The notes under the pieces are model-generated. The model searched no databases, had not been told where the DNA came from, and saw only the letters and a list, made by a program, of their open reading frames with translations. A stretch of DNA of 39,114 bases. Source: JAQGMJ01 sp036271855 (GTDB lineage: Bacteria; Pseudomonadota; Gammaproteobacteria; Burkholderiales; JAEUOS01). The stretch is from NCBI GenBank assembly GCA_036271855.1, contig DATAZV010000133.1:1-39114 (forward strand). The letters are read 5' to 3'. Shown in pieces: positions 8,099 through 17,500 of the stretch (position 1 is the stretch's first letter; every line of letters starts with the position of its first letter). The position numbers were made by a program, and so were the translations under genes.

Positions 8099-10825
8099 TC
8101 AGCCCAGGACAGCCTGCCACAGTCGCTTGACGGTCTGGATTTCGGCGGCGCACAGCGCCGGATCGATGCGCGCGTACTCGGCGCCGTTCAGGCGCAGCGC
8201 ATGCTGGTGGGCGCGATAGCTGCGGTAGGCATCTGCCGCGCCCTGCGCCAGTTGCGCATCGAGCAGCCCGGCCTGCGCCGCCACGCCGAGCAGGGCGATG
8301 TTGCCGAGGTTGCCGATCAGGCCGGCATGCTTGCGCGCGTGCGCCAGCACCAGGGTCTGCACGCAGAATTCGATGTCGACCATGCCGCCTGCGTCGTGCT
8401 TGAGGTCGAACAGCTTGCTGCGGTTCGGGTGGCCGTCGTGCATCTTCTTGCGCATGTCGCGCACTTCCTGCGTAAGCCTGGCCAGATCGCGCGGCAGGGT
8501 GAGGATGTGCCGGCGTTCCTCCTCGAAAGCGGCGCCGATGGCGGGCTCGCCGGTGCAAAAGCGCGCGCGCGTCAGTGCCTGGTGCTCCCACAGCCAGGCC
8601 CGGCCCTCCTGGTAGGTGCGAAAGGACGACAGGCTGCTCACCAGCAGGCCGCTTTCGCCGTCCGGGCGCAGGCGCGTGTCGGTCTCGAACAGGCGGCCGG
8701 CGGTGGTGCGGGTTTCGAGGAAGGTGAGCAGCTTTTGCGCCAGGCGCGCATACAGTTCGGCGGCGTGCTCGTCGGCATCGTCGTAGAGAAACACCAGGTC
8801 GAGGTCGGAGGCGTAGCCCAGTTCCTTGCCGCCGAGCTTGCCGTAGGCGATGACGGCGAACAGCGGTGTGTCGCGGTGGCGCCGCGGCACCGCGGCCCAG
8901 CAGGCGGCGAGCACCTCCTGCAAGGTGCGGTCGGCCAGTTCGGAGAGCAGGTCGGCGAGCTTTTCGATCGTCAGCAGGCCGTTCAGGTCCTGCGCCAGGA
9001 TGCGAAAGGCGGCGGTGTGGTGCGCCTCGCGCGCCGCGTTCATCTGTGCCTCGATGTCGCCGGCATTCGCCTCGAGCTGCCGGCGCAGCAGCTCGCTGTA
9101 GGCGGGCAGGTCCTGGGCGGCGTAGAGGGTGCGCTCGTCGATCAGCTCGTCGAGCAGGATCGGGTGGCTGCCGAGGTATTGCGCGGCCCAGCCGGAGGCG
9201 CCCAGCAGCTTGGCCAGGCGTGCGAGGGCGGCCGGCGCCTGCGACAGCAGGGCGATGTAGCCGGAGCGCGAGGCGATGCCTTCGGCGAAGGCGAGCAGGC
9301 GCGTCAGCGCCAGGCCGGGCGCCGCGGTGGCGCGCGCGGCCGCCACCAGCGGGCCGATCAGGCCCTCGAAGCGCTCGCGCGCGCCGGCGGCGAGGCGCCG
9401 CGCGCGGGCGCCGCCCAGGGTCGACTCGATCAGGCGTGCCAGTTCCGGCGCATTCTCAAAGCCCTGGGCAGCGAGGGTCTGTTCCCAGCCGGCGCTGCCG
9501 CCATTGCCGTTGCTGTTGGCGGCGGGCGTGGGCGCGGGGTCGCCCAGCACGGTTTCGAAATGCAGGCGCACGATGTCGCGGTGGGCGTCCAGGATGCGCA
9601 GGAAAGCCGGGTAATCGGCGGCGCCCATGGACCGGGCCAGGCGCGCGCGCGCTTCGTCGCCGCGCGGCAGGGTATGGGTCTGCTGGTCGTCGGCATATTG
9701 CAGGCGGTGCTCGACGCGGCGCAGGAAATCGTAGGCGGCGGCCAGCTCGTCGGCGGCCTGGCGCGGCATCTGGTTCAGCGCCACCAGTTCGTTCAGCACC
9801 TGGACGGTGGGGCGGATGCGCAGGCGCGGCTCGCGCCCGCCGCGGATCAGCTGCAGTGCCTGGGCGATGAATTCGATTTCGCGGATTCCGCCCGGCCCCA
9901 GCTTGACGTGGTCGGCGAGGTCGCGCCGCGCCACCTCGCGCTTGATTTGCGCGTGCAGGCCGCGCAGGGATTCGATCGCGCCGAAGTCGAGATATCGGCG
10001 GTAGACGAAGGGCCGCACCGTGTTGTCCAGCCCCGTCACGTTGTCGCCGGTCAGAGCCCGGCCCTTGATCCAGGCATAGCGTTCCCAGTCGCGGCCCTGG
10101 GCGACGAAATAGTCTTCCAGGGCGGAAAAACCCATCGCCAGCGGGCCGTCGCCCCAGGGGCGCAGGCGCATATCGACGCGGAACACGTAGCCGTCGCCGG
10201 TGATGTCGGAAAGCAGGCCGATCAGGCGTTTGCCGACGGTCTGGAAATATTCCTGGTTGCCGACGCTGACAATGCCGCCGGCGGTTTCGCCTTCCTCGGG
10301 GTAGGTGAAGATCAGGTCGATGTCGGACGAGACATTGAGTTCGCCGCCGCCCAGCTTGCCCATGCCGACCACGTGCAGGGTCTGCGGCTGGCCGCTTTCG
10401 CCGCCCTGCGGGGTGCCGAAGCGCGCCCGGGTTTCGGCCACCGCGGCGGCCAGGCCCGCGCTGATCGCTTCTTCGGCCAGCGCGGTCATGGTGGCGGTCA
10501 CTTCGGCGAGGTCGGCGGCGTGGCCGAGGTCGCGCGCCATCACGGTGAGCATGACCTCACGGCGCAGGCGGCGCAGGCCGGCGCCCAGGGCTTCGGGGGC
10601 CAGGCCGGCGACGCTTTCGCGCATGCGCTGGCGGGCATACGGGACGCTGGTGTCCAGGCGCTCGGCCAGGCCGGGCAGGGCATTGAGCGCGGCGCGGGCG
10701 TAGGCGGAGAATTCGGCGGCGTAGGGGAGGAGTGTTTCCAATTGTAAAACCGGGTCCGGTGAGTGCTGCCCAACCGATTCGGGCAAGGCCCCTATGCTAC
10801 AGTCATGGGCCAATGCCAGTATCAT
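8099..10825 (-). CDS. glnE: Bifunctional glutamine synthetase adenylyltransferase/adenylyl-removing enzyme
   Basis: GlnE adenylylates and deadenylylates glutamine synthetase in response to PII, shutting its activity down or restoring it with nitrogen status. Two nucleotidyltransferase domains are visible. The N-terminal one has GMGKLGGGELNVSSDIDLIF. The C-terminal one has AYGKLGGKELGYASDLDLVF. Each carries the G-K-L-G-G and DxD residues. A GlnD/PII-uridylyltransferase-like helical domain follows each. From the ATG at 10825 the protein is 908 residues; E. coli GlnE is about 945. Clear similarity begins only near PYAAEFSAYARAAL, so a later start (for example the TTG at 10741) is possible. Confidence 0.95.
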   Translation of the reverse strand: MILALAHDCSIGALPESVGQHSPDPVLQLETLLPYAAEFSAYARAALNALPGLAERLDTSVPYARQRMRESVAGLAPEALGAGLRRLRREVMLTVMARDLGHAADLAEVTATMTALAEEAISAGLAAAVAETRARFGTPQGGESGQPQTLHVVGMGKLGGGELNVSSDIDLIFTYPEEGETAGGIVSVGNQEYFQTVGKRLIGLLSDITGDGYVFRVDMRLRPWGDGPLAMGFSALEDYFVAQGRDWERYAWIKGRALTGDNVTGLDNTVRPFVYRRYLDFGAIESLRGLHAQIKREVARRDLADHVKLGPGGIREIEFIAQALQLIRGGREPRLRIRPTVQVLNELVALNQMPRQAADELAAAYDFLRRVEHRLQYADDQQTHTLPRGDEARARLARSMGAADYPAFLRILDAHRDIVRLHFETVLGDPAPTPAANSNGNGGSAGWEQTLAAQGFENAPELARLIESTLGGARARRLAAGARERFEGLIGPLVAAARATAAPGLALTRLLAFAEGIASRSGYIALLSQAPAALARLAKLLGASGWAAQYLGSHPILLDELIDERTLYAAQDLPAYSELLRRQLEANAGDIEAQMNAAREAHHTAAFRILAQDLNGLLTIEKLADLLSELADRTLQEVLAACWAAVPRRHRDTPLFAVIAYGKLGGKELGYASDLDLVFLYDDADEHAAELYARLAQKLLTFLETRTTAGRLFETDTRLRPDGESGLLVSSLSSFRTYQEGRAWLWEHQALTRARFCTGEPAIGAAFEEERRHILTLPRDLARLTQEVRDMRKKMHDGHPNRSKLFDLKHDAGGMVDIEFCVQTLVLAHARKHAGLIGNLGNIALLGVAAQAGLLDAQLAQGAADAYRSYRAHQHALRLNGAEYARIDPALCAAEIQTVKRLWQAVLG

Positions 10826-11072
10826 GGATGGGCCGGGCTTACGCGGCGAGCCAAGGCCTCCGGCAGCAGCATCCGCCCGCATGCGGCCTGATTCGCGTGC
10901 GCCGCCACGGCCGGGTGCCCGAACAATCATGAGCGAGACACTTCCTGTCGCCGATAACCTGATACATGCCTGAAGCAGCGATTATCTCCCGCCGGGCCGC
11001 TTTGCGCGGCCGCATGCCGCATGCCGCAGGACCGGCTGCAGCGCCAGGGGTATGGCGGCAGGCGGTACAGCG

Positions 11073-14000
11073 ATGAACGTCGTCGACGAAATCGACCACG
11101 AAATCGAAGCGGTGCCGCCGCGGGTGCGGCGCGGGCTGTGGCGCGTATTCCTGGTGCTGGAATGGCTGTTCTGGGGCATGTTCTTCGTCTTTGCCCTGTC
11201 GGTGCTGGCGCTGCGATTCGTGATTTTGCCGCACGTCCAGAGCTACCGGCCGAATATCGAGGCGGCGCTGACGCGGGCGCTCGGCGCGCCGGTGAGCATA
11301 GGCGCGATCAACGCCGGCTGGCAGGGCCTGCGTCCGCAGCTCGACCTGGGCGACGTCAAGGTGCTCGATGCCACCGGGCGCCCCGCCCTGGTGCTGCCGG
11401 CGGTGTCGATCGCGGTGTCGTGGTGGTCGGTGCCGCGCAGCGAGTTGCGCCTGCACGAACTCGACGTCTATGGCGCCGACCTCGACATCCGGCGCATGAA
11501 GGACGGCAAACTGCTGGTCGGCGGCATCGAACTGAAGTCGCGCAACGACGAAGGCGGCTCGGACTGGATTCTCGAGCAGCGCCGCGTCGGCATCCACAAC
11601 TCGCGCCTGCGCTGGAACGACGAATCGCGCGCCGCGCCCGAACTGGTGCTGGACAACATCAGCCTGGCGCTGGAAAACAACGGCCAGCGCCACCGCTTCG
11701 GCCTGACGGCCGACCCGCCACACGCCCTGGCTTCGCGCCTGGACGTGCGCGCCGACCTGCACGGCAAGAGCCTGAACGAGCTGAAGAGCTGGAATGGCGA
11801 GGTCTATGCCGACCTGGCTTACATCGACCTCGCCGCCTGGCGCGCCTGGCTCGATTACCCCGCCGATGTGCAGGCCGGCGCCGGCGGGGTGCGCGCCTGG
11901 GCCGGCTTCAAGGGCGACCGCCTGGACCATTTCACCGCCGATGTTTCGCTCACCAAGGCGGCGGTGCGCCTGCGCACCGACCTGCCGGTGCTGGAATTGG
12001 CGCGGCTCAGCGGCCGCTTGTCGGCGCACGAAATCGCCACCGGCGGCCTGGGCTTCGGTTTTTTGCATTTCGGCCAGAAGACCGTTACCGGCTTCGAGGT
12101 GAGCGGCAAGCAGGTGGCGCTGGCCACCCCGGCCGGCCTGGCGCTGACGCCCGCCGATTTCAGCATCAAGACCACGGCAGCGCACGACAAGGAGCCGCAG
12201 CGCGTCGAGATGCAGGCCAATTCGCTGGATCTGGAGATCCTCGCGCGATTGGTCGAGCACCTGCCGCTGGATGCGCAGGTGCGCACGGCCTTGCAGCAGT
12301 ACAACCCGCGCGGCTCGATCTACGATTTCCGCCTCGCCTGGAACGGCGAGTTCTCGCGGCCGCAGACCTATACCGCGCGCGGGCGTTTTTTCAACCTGGC
12401 ACTGGATGCGCGCGACCAGATCCCGGGCTTTTCCGGGCTTTCGGGTTCGGTCGATGCGAGCGAAAAGGGCGGCTCGATGTACCTCGCCAGCAAGGGGGTG
12501 AGCCTGTTGCTGCCGGCGGTGTTCGAAGACCCCAAGCTGGACCTGGACAATCTCAATGCCCAGGCCAAGTGGACCTTCCCGAACGACCGCCTGGAACTGG
12601 GCCTGGACAACGTCGCCTTCAGCAATGCGGATGCCGCCGGCACCCTGTCGGGCACCTATCGCGCCGAGCCCGGCACCTCCGGCTATGTCGACCTGCAAGG
12701 CCACCTCGACCGCGCCGACGCCCGGCGGGTGTACCGTTACATGCCGCTGTCGACCGGCGCCCACACCCGGGTCTGGCTGAAGGATGCGATCGACGAGGGC
12801 GGCGCCGACGACGTGCGCCTGACCCTGCGCGGCAACCTGCGCGATTTCCCCTATCTCAATCCGAAGCTCGGGCTGTTTCGCGTCACGGTGAAGACGCGCG
12901 ACATCGGCATCGTCTATTCCGAAGGCTGGCCGCGCATCGAGAAAATCCGCGGCGACCTGATCTTCGAGGGCAATTCGCTGGAACTGCATTCGCAAAGCGC
13001 AATGACCCGCGGCACCAGGCTGACCCGGGTGGACATACGCATTCCCGACCTCAGCTCGCACCCGCACATGCTGGAAGTGCTGGGCACGGCGGAGGGTTCG
13101 ACGGCGGCGTTTCTCGACTTTGTCGCCGCCAGCCCGGTCGATCGCTACATCGACGGGTTTACCCAGACCTTGCGCGGCACCGGCACCGGCAAGCTGGGGA
13201 TCAAGCTGGCCATGCCGATCGAGGAATCGTCGAAAGTAAAAATCACCGGCCAGTACCAGTTCATCGCCGCCGACCTGCGTCTGGACGAGGGCTTGCCGCA
13301 ACTGGGCAAGGTCAACGGTGTGCTCGACTTCAACGAAAAGGGCGTGGCCTTCAAGAATCTGCGCGGCGACGCCCTGGGCGGCAACTTCGCGCTCAACGGC
13401 GGCTCGCGCCCCGACGGTGCGATCGTGCTCAATGCGCAGGGCAATTTCACCGTGCCGGGGCTGCGTACCTGGCTGAATGAACCGGCGCTGGCGCGGGCCT
13501 CGGGCGGCGCGCCCTGGCGCGCGACCATCAACCTGCGCAAAAAGGGCTCCGAGATCACCGTCGATTCGACCCTGGCCGGGGTGGCGGCCGACCTGCCGGC
13601 GCCTTTCGCCAAGACCGCGGCGGAGGCGATGCCGCTGAAAATCGTCAAGACCAGCCTGGCGCGCGGCGAAGACGAGATGGCGATCACCCTGGACCGCGTC
13701 GGCAGCATGCGCCTGCAGCGCCGCCCGGAGGGCGACGGCATGGTGCTGGCGCGCGGTGCCGCCGGTATCGGCGACGTGCTGCCGCCACTGCCGCGCAGCG
13801 GGCTGGCGGTGAGCGTGGCGGCGCCGCGCCTGGACGTCGATGACTGGCGCCGCCGCCTGTTCGAGGCGCCCACCGCGCCTGGTGCGCCGGCCAAGCCCAG
13901 CGCCGCCGCCACCCTCAACATCGCCAGCCTGAACCTGCGCGCCGATGTCTTTTCGGGCTACGGGCGCACCCTGCATCAGGTCAACCTGAAAGGCGGCCAG

Positions 14001-15113
14001 GATGCCAGCGGCTGGACCTTCAACATGGGTTCGACCGAAGTCACCGGCAAGATCAGTTACCACCCCGGCAGCGCGAACGCGCAGGCAAGCATCGAGGCGG
14101 CGTTGACAAACCTGGTGATCCCGCCTGGTGATGCGGCGCAGGTGGGCAAGGTGCTCGACCAGGCGCCGGATAATCTGCCGACGATCAGCCTGACTGCCGA
14201 AAACTTCGAAGCCAACAACAAGAAATTCGGCAAGCTCGAGCTGCAGGCGGTCAACAACCAGGGCGGCGAGTGGGAACTGAAGAAGGTCAGCCTCGACAAT
14301 CCCGATGGCACGCTGACGGGCAAGGGCATCTGGCACGTGCGGCAGAGCGGCCAGGACAAACGGCGCATCGAGCTCAAGTTCGACCTCGAGGCACGCGACG
14401 TCGGCAAATTGCTCGACCGCCTGGGCTTCGCCGGCGCCCTGCGCAGCGGCAAGGGGAAACTGGAGGGCACGGTCGGCTGGAACGGTTCGCCGCTGTCGAT
14501 CGACTATCCCAGCTTGTCGGGCAAGCTCGGCATGAAGGTGGAAAAGGGCCAGTTCCTCAAGGTCGATTCCAACGCCAGCAAGCTGCTCGGCATCATGAGC
14601 CTGCAGGCACTGCCGCAGCGCCTGACAGGCGATTTCCGCGACATCTTTTCCGAAGGTTTCGCCTTCAATGAGGTATCGGCCACCAGCACCATCGAGCAAG
14701 GTATTCTGACGACCTCGGACTTCAAGATGGCGAGTGTTTCGGCCGGCGCGCTGATGAGCGGCACCGTCGACCTGGCGCATGAGACCCAGAACCTGAAAGT
14801 GGTGGTGCTGCCGGACCTGACCGGCGGCATGAGCTCGGCGATTCTGGTGGGACTGGGGGTGGTCAATCCGATTATCGGCCTCGGCACCTGGCTGGCGCAG
14901 TTGGCGCTGAAAAGCCCGATCTCGAAGGTCTTTTCGCTCGAATATTCGGTCAGCGGCACCTGGGCCAACCCGAAAGTGGTGCAACTGCGGACGGTGCGCG
15001 GCAGCGGCAAGGGCGGCAAGGAGGGCGGCGGTGAGGAGGGCGGCGGCGAAAGTCCGGCCCAGGGCGCCGCGCAAAGCCCCGCGGCCGCGCAAAATTCCGC
15101 GGCTGGCGGATAA
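11073..15113 (+). CDS. yhdP: YhdP-family AsmA-like envelope phospholipid transport protein
   Basis: A very long (1346-residue) membrane-anchored protein. A single N-terminal transmembrane helix (about residues 24-49) is followed by a huge periplasmic region made almost only of beta strands. It contains DUF3971 and AsmA C-terminal-like sequence (EKGQFLKVDSNASKLLGIMS, FSEGFAFNEVSATSTIEQG). The family, with TamB and YdbH, forms bridges that carry phospholipid from the inner to the outer membrane. The last 35 or so residues are a Gly/Glu/Ala/Gln-rich tail. The ATG at 11073 was preferred over the in-frame ATG at 11052 because AGGCGG lies 7 nt upstream of it. The order yhdP, nitrilase-like gene, tldD is conserved in many proteobacteria. 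Confidence 0.93.
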   Translation: MNVVDEIDHEIEAVPPRVRRGLWRVFLVLEWLFWGMFFVFALSVLALRFVILPHVQSYRPNIEAALTRALGAPVSIGAINAGWQGLRPQLDLGDVKVLDATGRPALVLPAVSIAVSWWSVPRSELRLHELDVYGADLDIRRMKDGKLLVGGIELKSRNDEGGSDWILEQRRVGIHNSRLRWNDESRAAPELVLDNISLALENNGQRHRFGLTADPPHALASRLDVRADLHGKSLNELKSWNGEVYADLAYIDLAAWRAWLDYPADVQAGAGGVRAWAGFKGDRLDHFTADVSLTKAAVRLRTDLPVLELARLSGRLSAHEIATGGLGFGFLHFGQKTVTGFEVSGKQVALATPAGLALTPADFSIKTTAAHDKEPQRVEMQANSLDLEILARLVEHLPLDAQVRTALQQYNPRGSIYDFRLAWNGEFSRPQTYTARGRFFNLALDARDQIPGFSGLSGSVDASEKGGSMYLASKGVSLLLPAVFEDPKLDLDNLNAQAKWTFPNDRLELGLDNVAFSNADAAGTLSGTYRAEPGTSGYVDLQGHLDRADARRVYRYMPLSTGAHTRVWLKDAIDEGGADDVRLTLRGNLRDFPYLNPKLGLFRVTVKTRDIGIVYSEGWPRIEKIRGDLIFEGNSLELHSQSAMTRGTRLTRVDIRIPDLSSHPHMLEVLGTAEGSTAAFLDFVAASPVDRYIDGFTQTLRGTGTGKLGIKLAMPIEESSKVKITGQYQFIAADLRLDEGLPQLGKVNGVLDFNEKGVAFKNLRGDALGGNFALNGGSRPDGAIVLNAQGNFTVPGLRTWLNEPALARASGGAPWRATINLRKKGSEITVDSTLAGVAADLPAPFAKTAAEAMPLKIVKTSLARGEDEMAITLDRVGSMRLQRRPEGDGMVLARGAAGIGDVLPPLPRSGLAVSVAAPRLDVDDWRRRLFEAPTAPGAPAKPSAAATLNIASLNLRADVFSGYGRTLHQVNLKGGQDASGWTFNMGSTEVTGKISYHPGSANAQASIEAALTNLVIPPGDAAQVGKVLDQAPDNLPTISLTAENFEANNKKFGKLELQAVNNQGGEWELKKVSLDNPDGTLTGKGIWHVRQSGQDKRRIELKFDLEARDVGKLLDRLGFAGALRSGKGKLEGTVGWNGSPLSIDYPSLSGKLGMKVEKGQFLKVDSNASKLLGIMSLQALPQRLTGDFRDIFSEGFAFNEVSATSTIEQGILTTSDFKMASVSAGALMSGTVDLAHETQNLKVVVLPDLTGGMSSAILVGLGVVNPIIGLGTWLAQLALKSPISKVFSLEYSVSGTWANPKVVQLRTVRGSGKGGKEGGGEEGGGESPAQGAAQSPAAAQNSAAGG

Positions 15114-15120
15114 TAGGGGC

Positions 15121-15951
15121 ATGGCAGAGCGCAAGTTCAGGATCGCGGGCATCCAGATGGTGTCCACGCCGGTGGTCGCCGAGAATTTAAAGGCGGCGGG
15201 CGAACTGCTGGCGCGCGCTGCCGCTGCCGGCGCCAAGATCGCCGCGCTGCCGGAATATTTCTGCCTGCTGGGCATGAAAGATACCGACAAGCTGGCGGCG
15301 CGCGAGCGCTACGGCAGCGGGCCGATCCAGGATTTTTTGCGCGAGGCGGCGCAGCGCCACAAGATGTGGATCATCGGCGGCACCCTGCCGATCGACAGTG
15401 GCAGCCCGGAGAAGATACTCAATACCTCGCTGGTGTTCGATGCCGCCGGCGAGACGGTGGCGCGCTACGACAAGATCCACCTGTTCGGCTTTTCGCGCAC
15501 CCATGCCGACGGCCGGCTGGAGCGCTACGACGAGGCACGCACCATCGAGCACGGCAGCAACGCGCCGGTGGCGCTGGACACCCCGTTCGGGCGCATCGGC
15601 CTCTCGGTGTGCTACGACCTGCGCTTTCCCGAACTGTATCGCCGTTTCGTCGGTGCCGACCTGATCCTGGTGCCTTCCGCTTTCACCGCCACCACCGGCC
15701 GGGCGCACTGGGAGCCGCTGCTGCGCGCGCGCGCGATCGAAAATCTCGCCTACGTGCTGGCGCCGGCGCAAGGCGGCACCCACGTCAACGGCCGCACCAC
15801 CCACGGGCACAGCATGATCGTCGACCCCTGGGGCGTGGTGCTGGATGAACTGGCCGTGGGCGCCGGCGTGGTGACAGCGGAGGTTGATCTCGATCACCTG
15901 GCCGAATGCCGCGAGGCCCTGCCCGCGCTAAAACACAAGACCCTGGCGTAA
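15121..15951 (+). CDS. Carbon-nitrogen hydrolase, deaminated glutathione amidase-like (Nit1 type)
   Basis: A 276-residue nitrilase-superfamily amidase. The catalytic triad is visible: Glu45 in LPEYFCL, Lys118 in RYDKIHLF and Cys164 in SVCYDLRFPELYR. The close match to Nit1/NitA, including FSRTHADGRLERYDEART in the substrate loop, suggests hydrolysis of deaminated glutathione, a side product of transaminases, to alpha-ketoglutarate and Cys-Gly. This is metabolite repair in the cytoplasm. It starts 8 bp after the yhdP stop and belongs to the yhdP-tldD operon. Confidence 0.9.
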   Translation: MAERKFRIAGIQMVSTPVVAENLKAAGELLARAAAAGAKIAALPEYFCLLGMKDTDKLAARERYGSGPIQDFLREAAQRHKMWIIGGTLPIDSGSPEKILNTSLVFDAAGETVARYDKIHLFGFSRTHADGRLERYDEARTIEHGSNAPVALDTPFGRIGLSVCYDLRFPELYRRFVGADLILVPSAFTATTGRAHWEPLLRARAIENLAYVLAPAQGGTHVNGRTTHGHSMIVDPWGVVLDELAVGAGVVTAEVDLDHLAECREALPALKHKTLA

Positions 15952-15970
15952 GCGGCGCTGAAATCCGCCA

Positions 15971-15997
15971 CTTTTAATCTTCCGCTTTTAATCTTCC
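15971..15997. repeat. Direct repeat of 13 bp upstream of tldD
   Basis: cttttaatcttcc occurs at 15971-15983 and again at 15985-15997, with one base between. It is A/T-rich in a G/C-rich neighbourhood and sits about 45 bp upstream of the tldD start. It could be a tandem half-site for a regulator or a simple duplication. Confidence 0.7.
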
Positions 15998-16041
15998 TTA
16001 AGCGCCCCCATCTCTAGCAGACCCTTCCCCGGAGTTTTCCC

Positions 16042-17493
16042 ATGCAAGTCGTCTCCCCTGACATCGCCCACTTGGCCACCGCCGAATCCCTGCTGCTGAC
16101 GCCCAACGGGCTGGATGCGGCCAAGCTCACCGCCGTGCTCGATTCGATGTTCCTGCGCAAGATCGACTACGCCGACCTGTATTTCCAGTATGTGCGCTCC
16201 GAAGGCTGGAGCCTGGAAGAGGGCATCGTCAAATCCGGCAGCTTCAATATCGAGCAGGGTGTGGGCGTGCGCGCGGTGGCGGGCGAGAAGACCGCGTTTG
16301 CCTATTCGGATGCGATTACGCTGGCGGCGCTGAACGACGCGGCCGCGGCCACTGCCGCGATCGCGCGCCAGGGGCAATCGAAATCGGTGAAATCGGGCAC
16401 CGGTGCGGCGAAAAAACTGTATGCGCCGCTCGACCCGCTGGCCTCCCTGCCGGCGGATGCGAAAGTAAAGCTGCTGGAGCGCGTCGAGCAGATGGCGCGC
16501 GGCATCGACCCGCGCGTGACGCAGGTGATGGCCTCGCTCGGCGGCACCTATGAAGTGATCATGGTGGCGCGCAGCGACGGCCTGATGGCGGCCGATGTGC
16601 GCCCGCTGATCCGCATGTCGGTGCAGGTGATCACGGAAGAAAACGGCCGCCGCGAGTCCGGCAGCTACGGCGGCGGCGGGCGCTACGACTACGGCTATTT
16701 CACCGATGAGATTTTGCTCGAATACGCGCAGCAGGCGGTGCACGCCGCCGTCACCAACCTGAAGGCGCGCCCGGCGCCGGCCGGCACCATGAACGTGGTG
16801 CTGGGCAACGGCTGGCCGGGCATCCTGCTGCACGAGGCGGTGGGCCACGGCCTGGAAGGCGACTTCAACCGCAAGGGTTCTTCGGCTTTCTCCGGGCGCA
16901 TCGGTGAGCGTGTTGCCGCCAAGGGCGTCACCGTGGTGGACGACGGCACCATTGCGGATCGCCGCGGCTCGCTGAATATCGACGACGAAGGCAATGCCAC
17001 CAACTGCACCACGCTGATCGAGGACGGCATACTCAAGGGCTACATCCAGGACGCGCTCAACGCCCGCCTGATGAAAATGAAGCCCACCGGCAACGGCCGC
17101 CGCGAGTCCTTTGCCCACGTGCCGATGCCGCGCATGACCAACACCTACATGCTCAATGGCGACAAGGCGCCGGAAGAGATCATCAAGTCGGTGAAAAAAG
17201 GCCTGTACGCAAAGAATTTCGGCGGCGGCCAGGTCGACATCACCAGCGGCAAGTTCGTTTTCTCCGCCTCCGAGGCCTACATGATCGAGGACGGCAAGAT
17301 CACCTACCCGGTGAAGGGCGCCACCCTGATCGGCAACGGCCCGGAGTCGCTGAAAAAAGTAAAGATGATCGGCAACGACATGAAGCTCGACTCCGGCGTC
17401 GGCACCTGCGGCAAGGAAGGCCAGAGCGTGCCGGTGGGCGTGGGCCAGCCGACGTTGCGCATCGACGGGCTGACGGTGGGCGGCACGGCCTAA
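16042..17493 (+). CDS. tldD: Metalloprotease TldD
   Basis: A 483-residue protein of normal family length. The zinc site HEAVGHGLEGD starts at His264 (HExxxH, His264/Glu265/His269). The conserved late Cys in GVGTCGKEGQSVPVGVGQP is the expected third ligand. TldD works as a heterodimer with TldE/PmbA, threading unfolded peptides and cutting them. Known roles are microcin B17 maturation and CcdA degradation. TldE is not in this window and is usually encoded elsewhere. The ribosome-binding site GGAG lies 7 nt before the ATG. Confidence 0.96.
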   Translation: MQVVSPDIAHLATAESLLLTPNGLDAAKLTAVLDSMFLRKIDYADLYFQYVRSEGWSLEEGIVKSGSFNIEQGVGVRAVAGEKTAFAYSDAITLAALNDAAAATAAIARQGQSKSVKSGTGAAKKLYAPLDPLASLPADAKVKLLERVEQMARGIDPRVTQVMASLGGTYEVIMVARSDGLMAADVRPLIRMSVQVITEENGRRESGSYGGGGRYDYGYFTDEILLEYAQQAVHAAVTNLKARPAPAGTMNVVLGNGWPGILLHEAVGHGLEGDFNRKGSSAFSGRIGERVAAKGVTVVDDGTIADRRGSLNIDDEGNATNCTTLIEDGILKGYIQDALNARLMKMKPTGNGRRESFAHVPMPRMTNTYMLNGDKAPEEIIKSVKKGLYAKNFGGGQVDITSGKFVFSASEAYMIEDGKITYPVKGATLIGNGPESLKKVKMIGNDMKLDSGVGTCGKEGQSVPVGVGQPTLRIDGLTVGGTA

Positions 17494-17500
17494 AGCAGGT

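Noticed and set aside
8201..10747. An 848-codon open frame on the plus strand opposite glnE
   Set aside because: Antisense shadow of a clearly conserved adenylyltransferase; its translation is low-complexity Gly/Ala/Arg/Gln without motifs.
10826..11072. Small gene or RNA between glnE and yhdP
   Set aside because: No frame with a ribosome-binding site and no convincing hairpin with a T-tract were found. It probably holds divergent promoters that I could not define.
10839..15290. A 1483-codon open frame on the minus strand opposite yhdP
   Set aside because: It is rich in Arg, Gly, His and Gln, has no recognisable domain, and lies fully antisense to the YhdP gene. Such long frames arise on the antisense strand when GC-rich third positions suppress stop codons.
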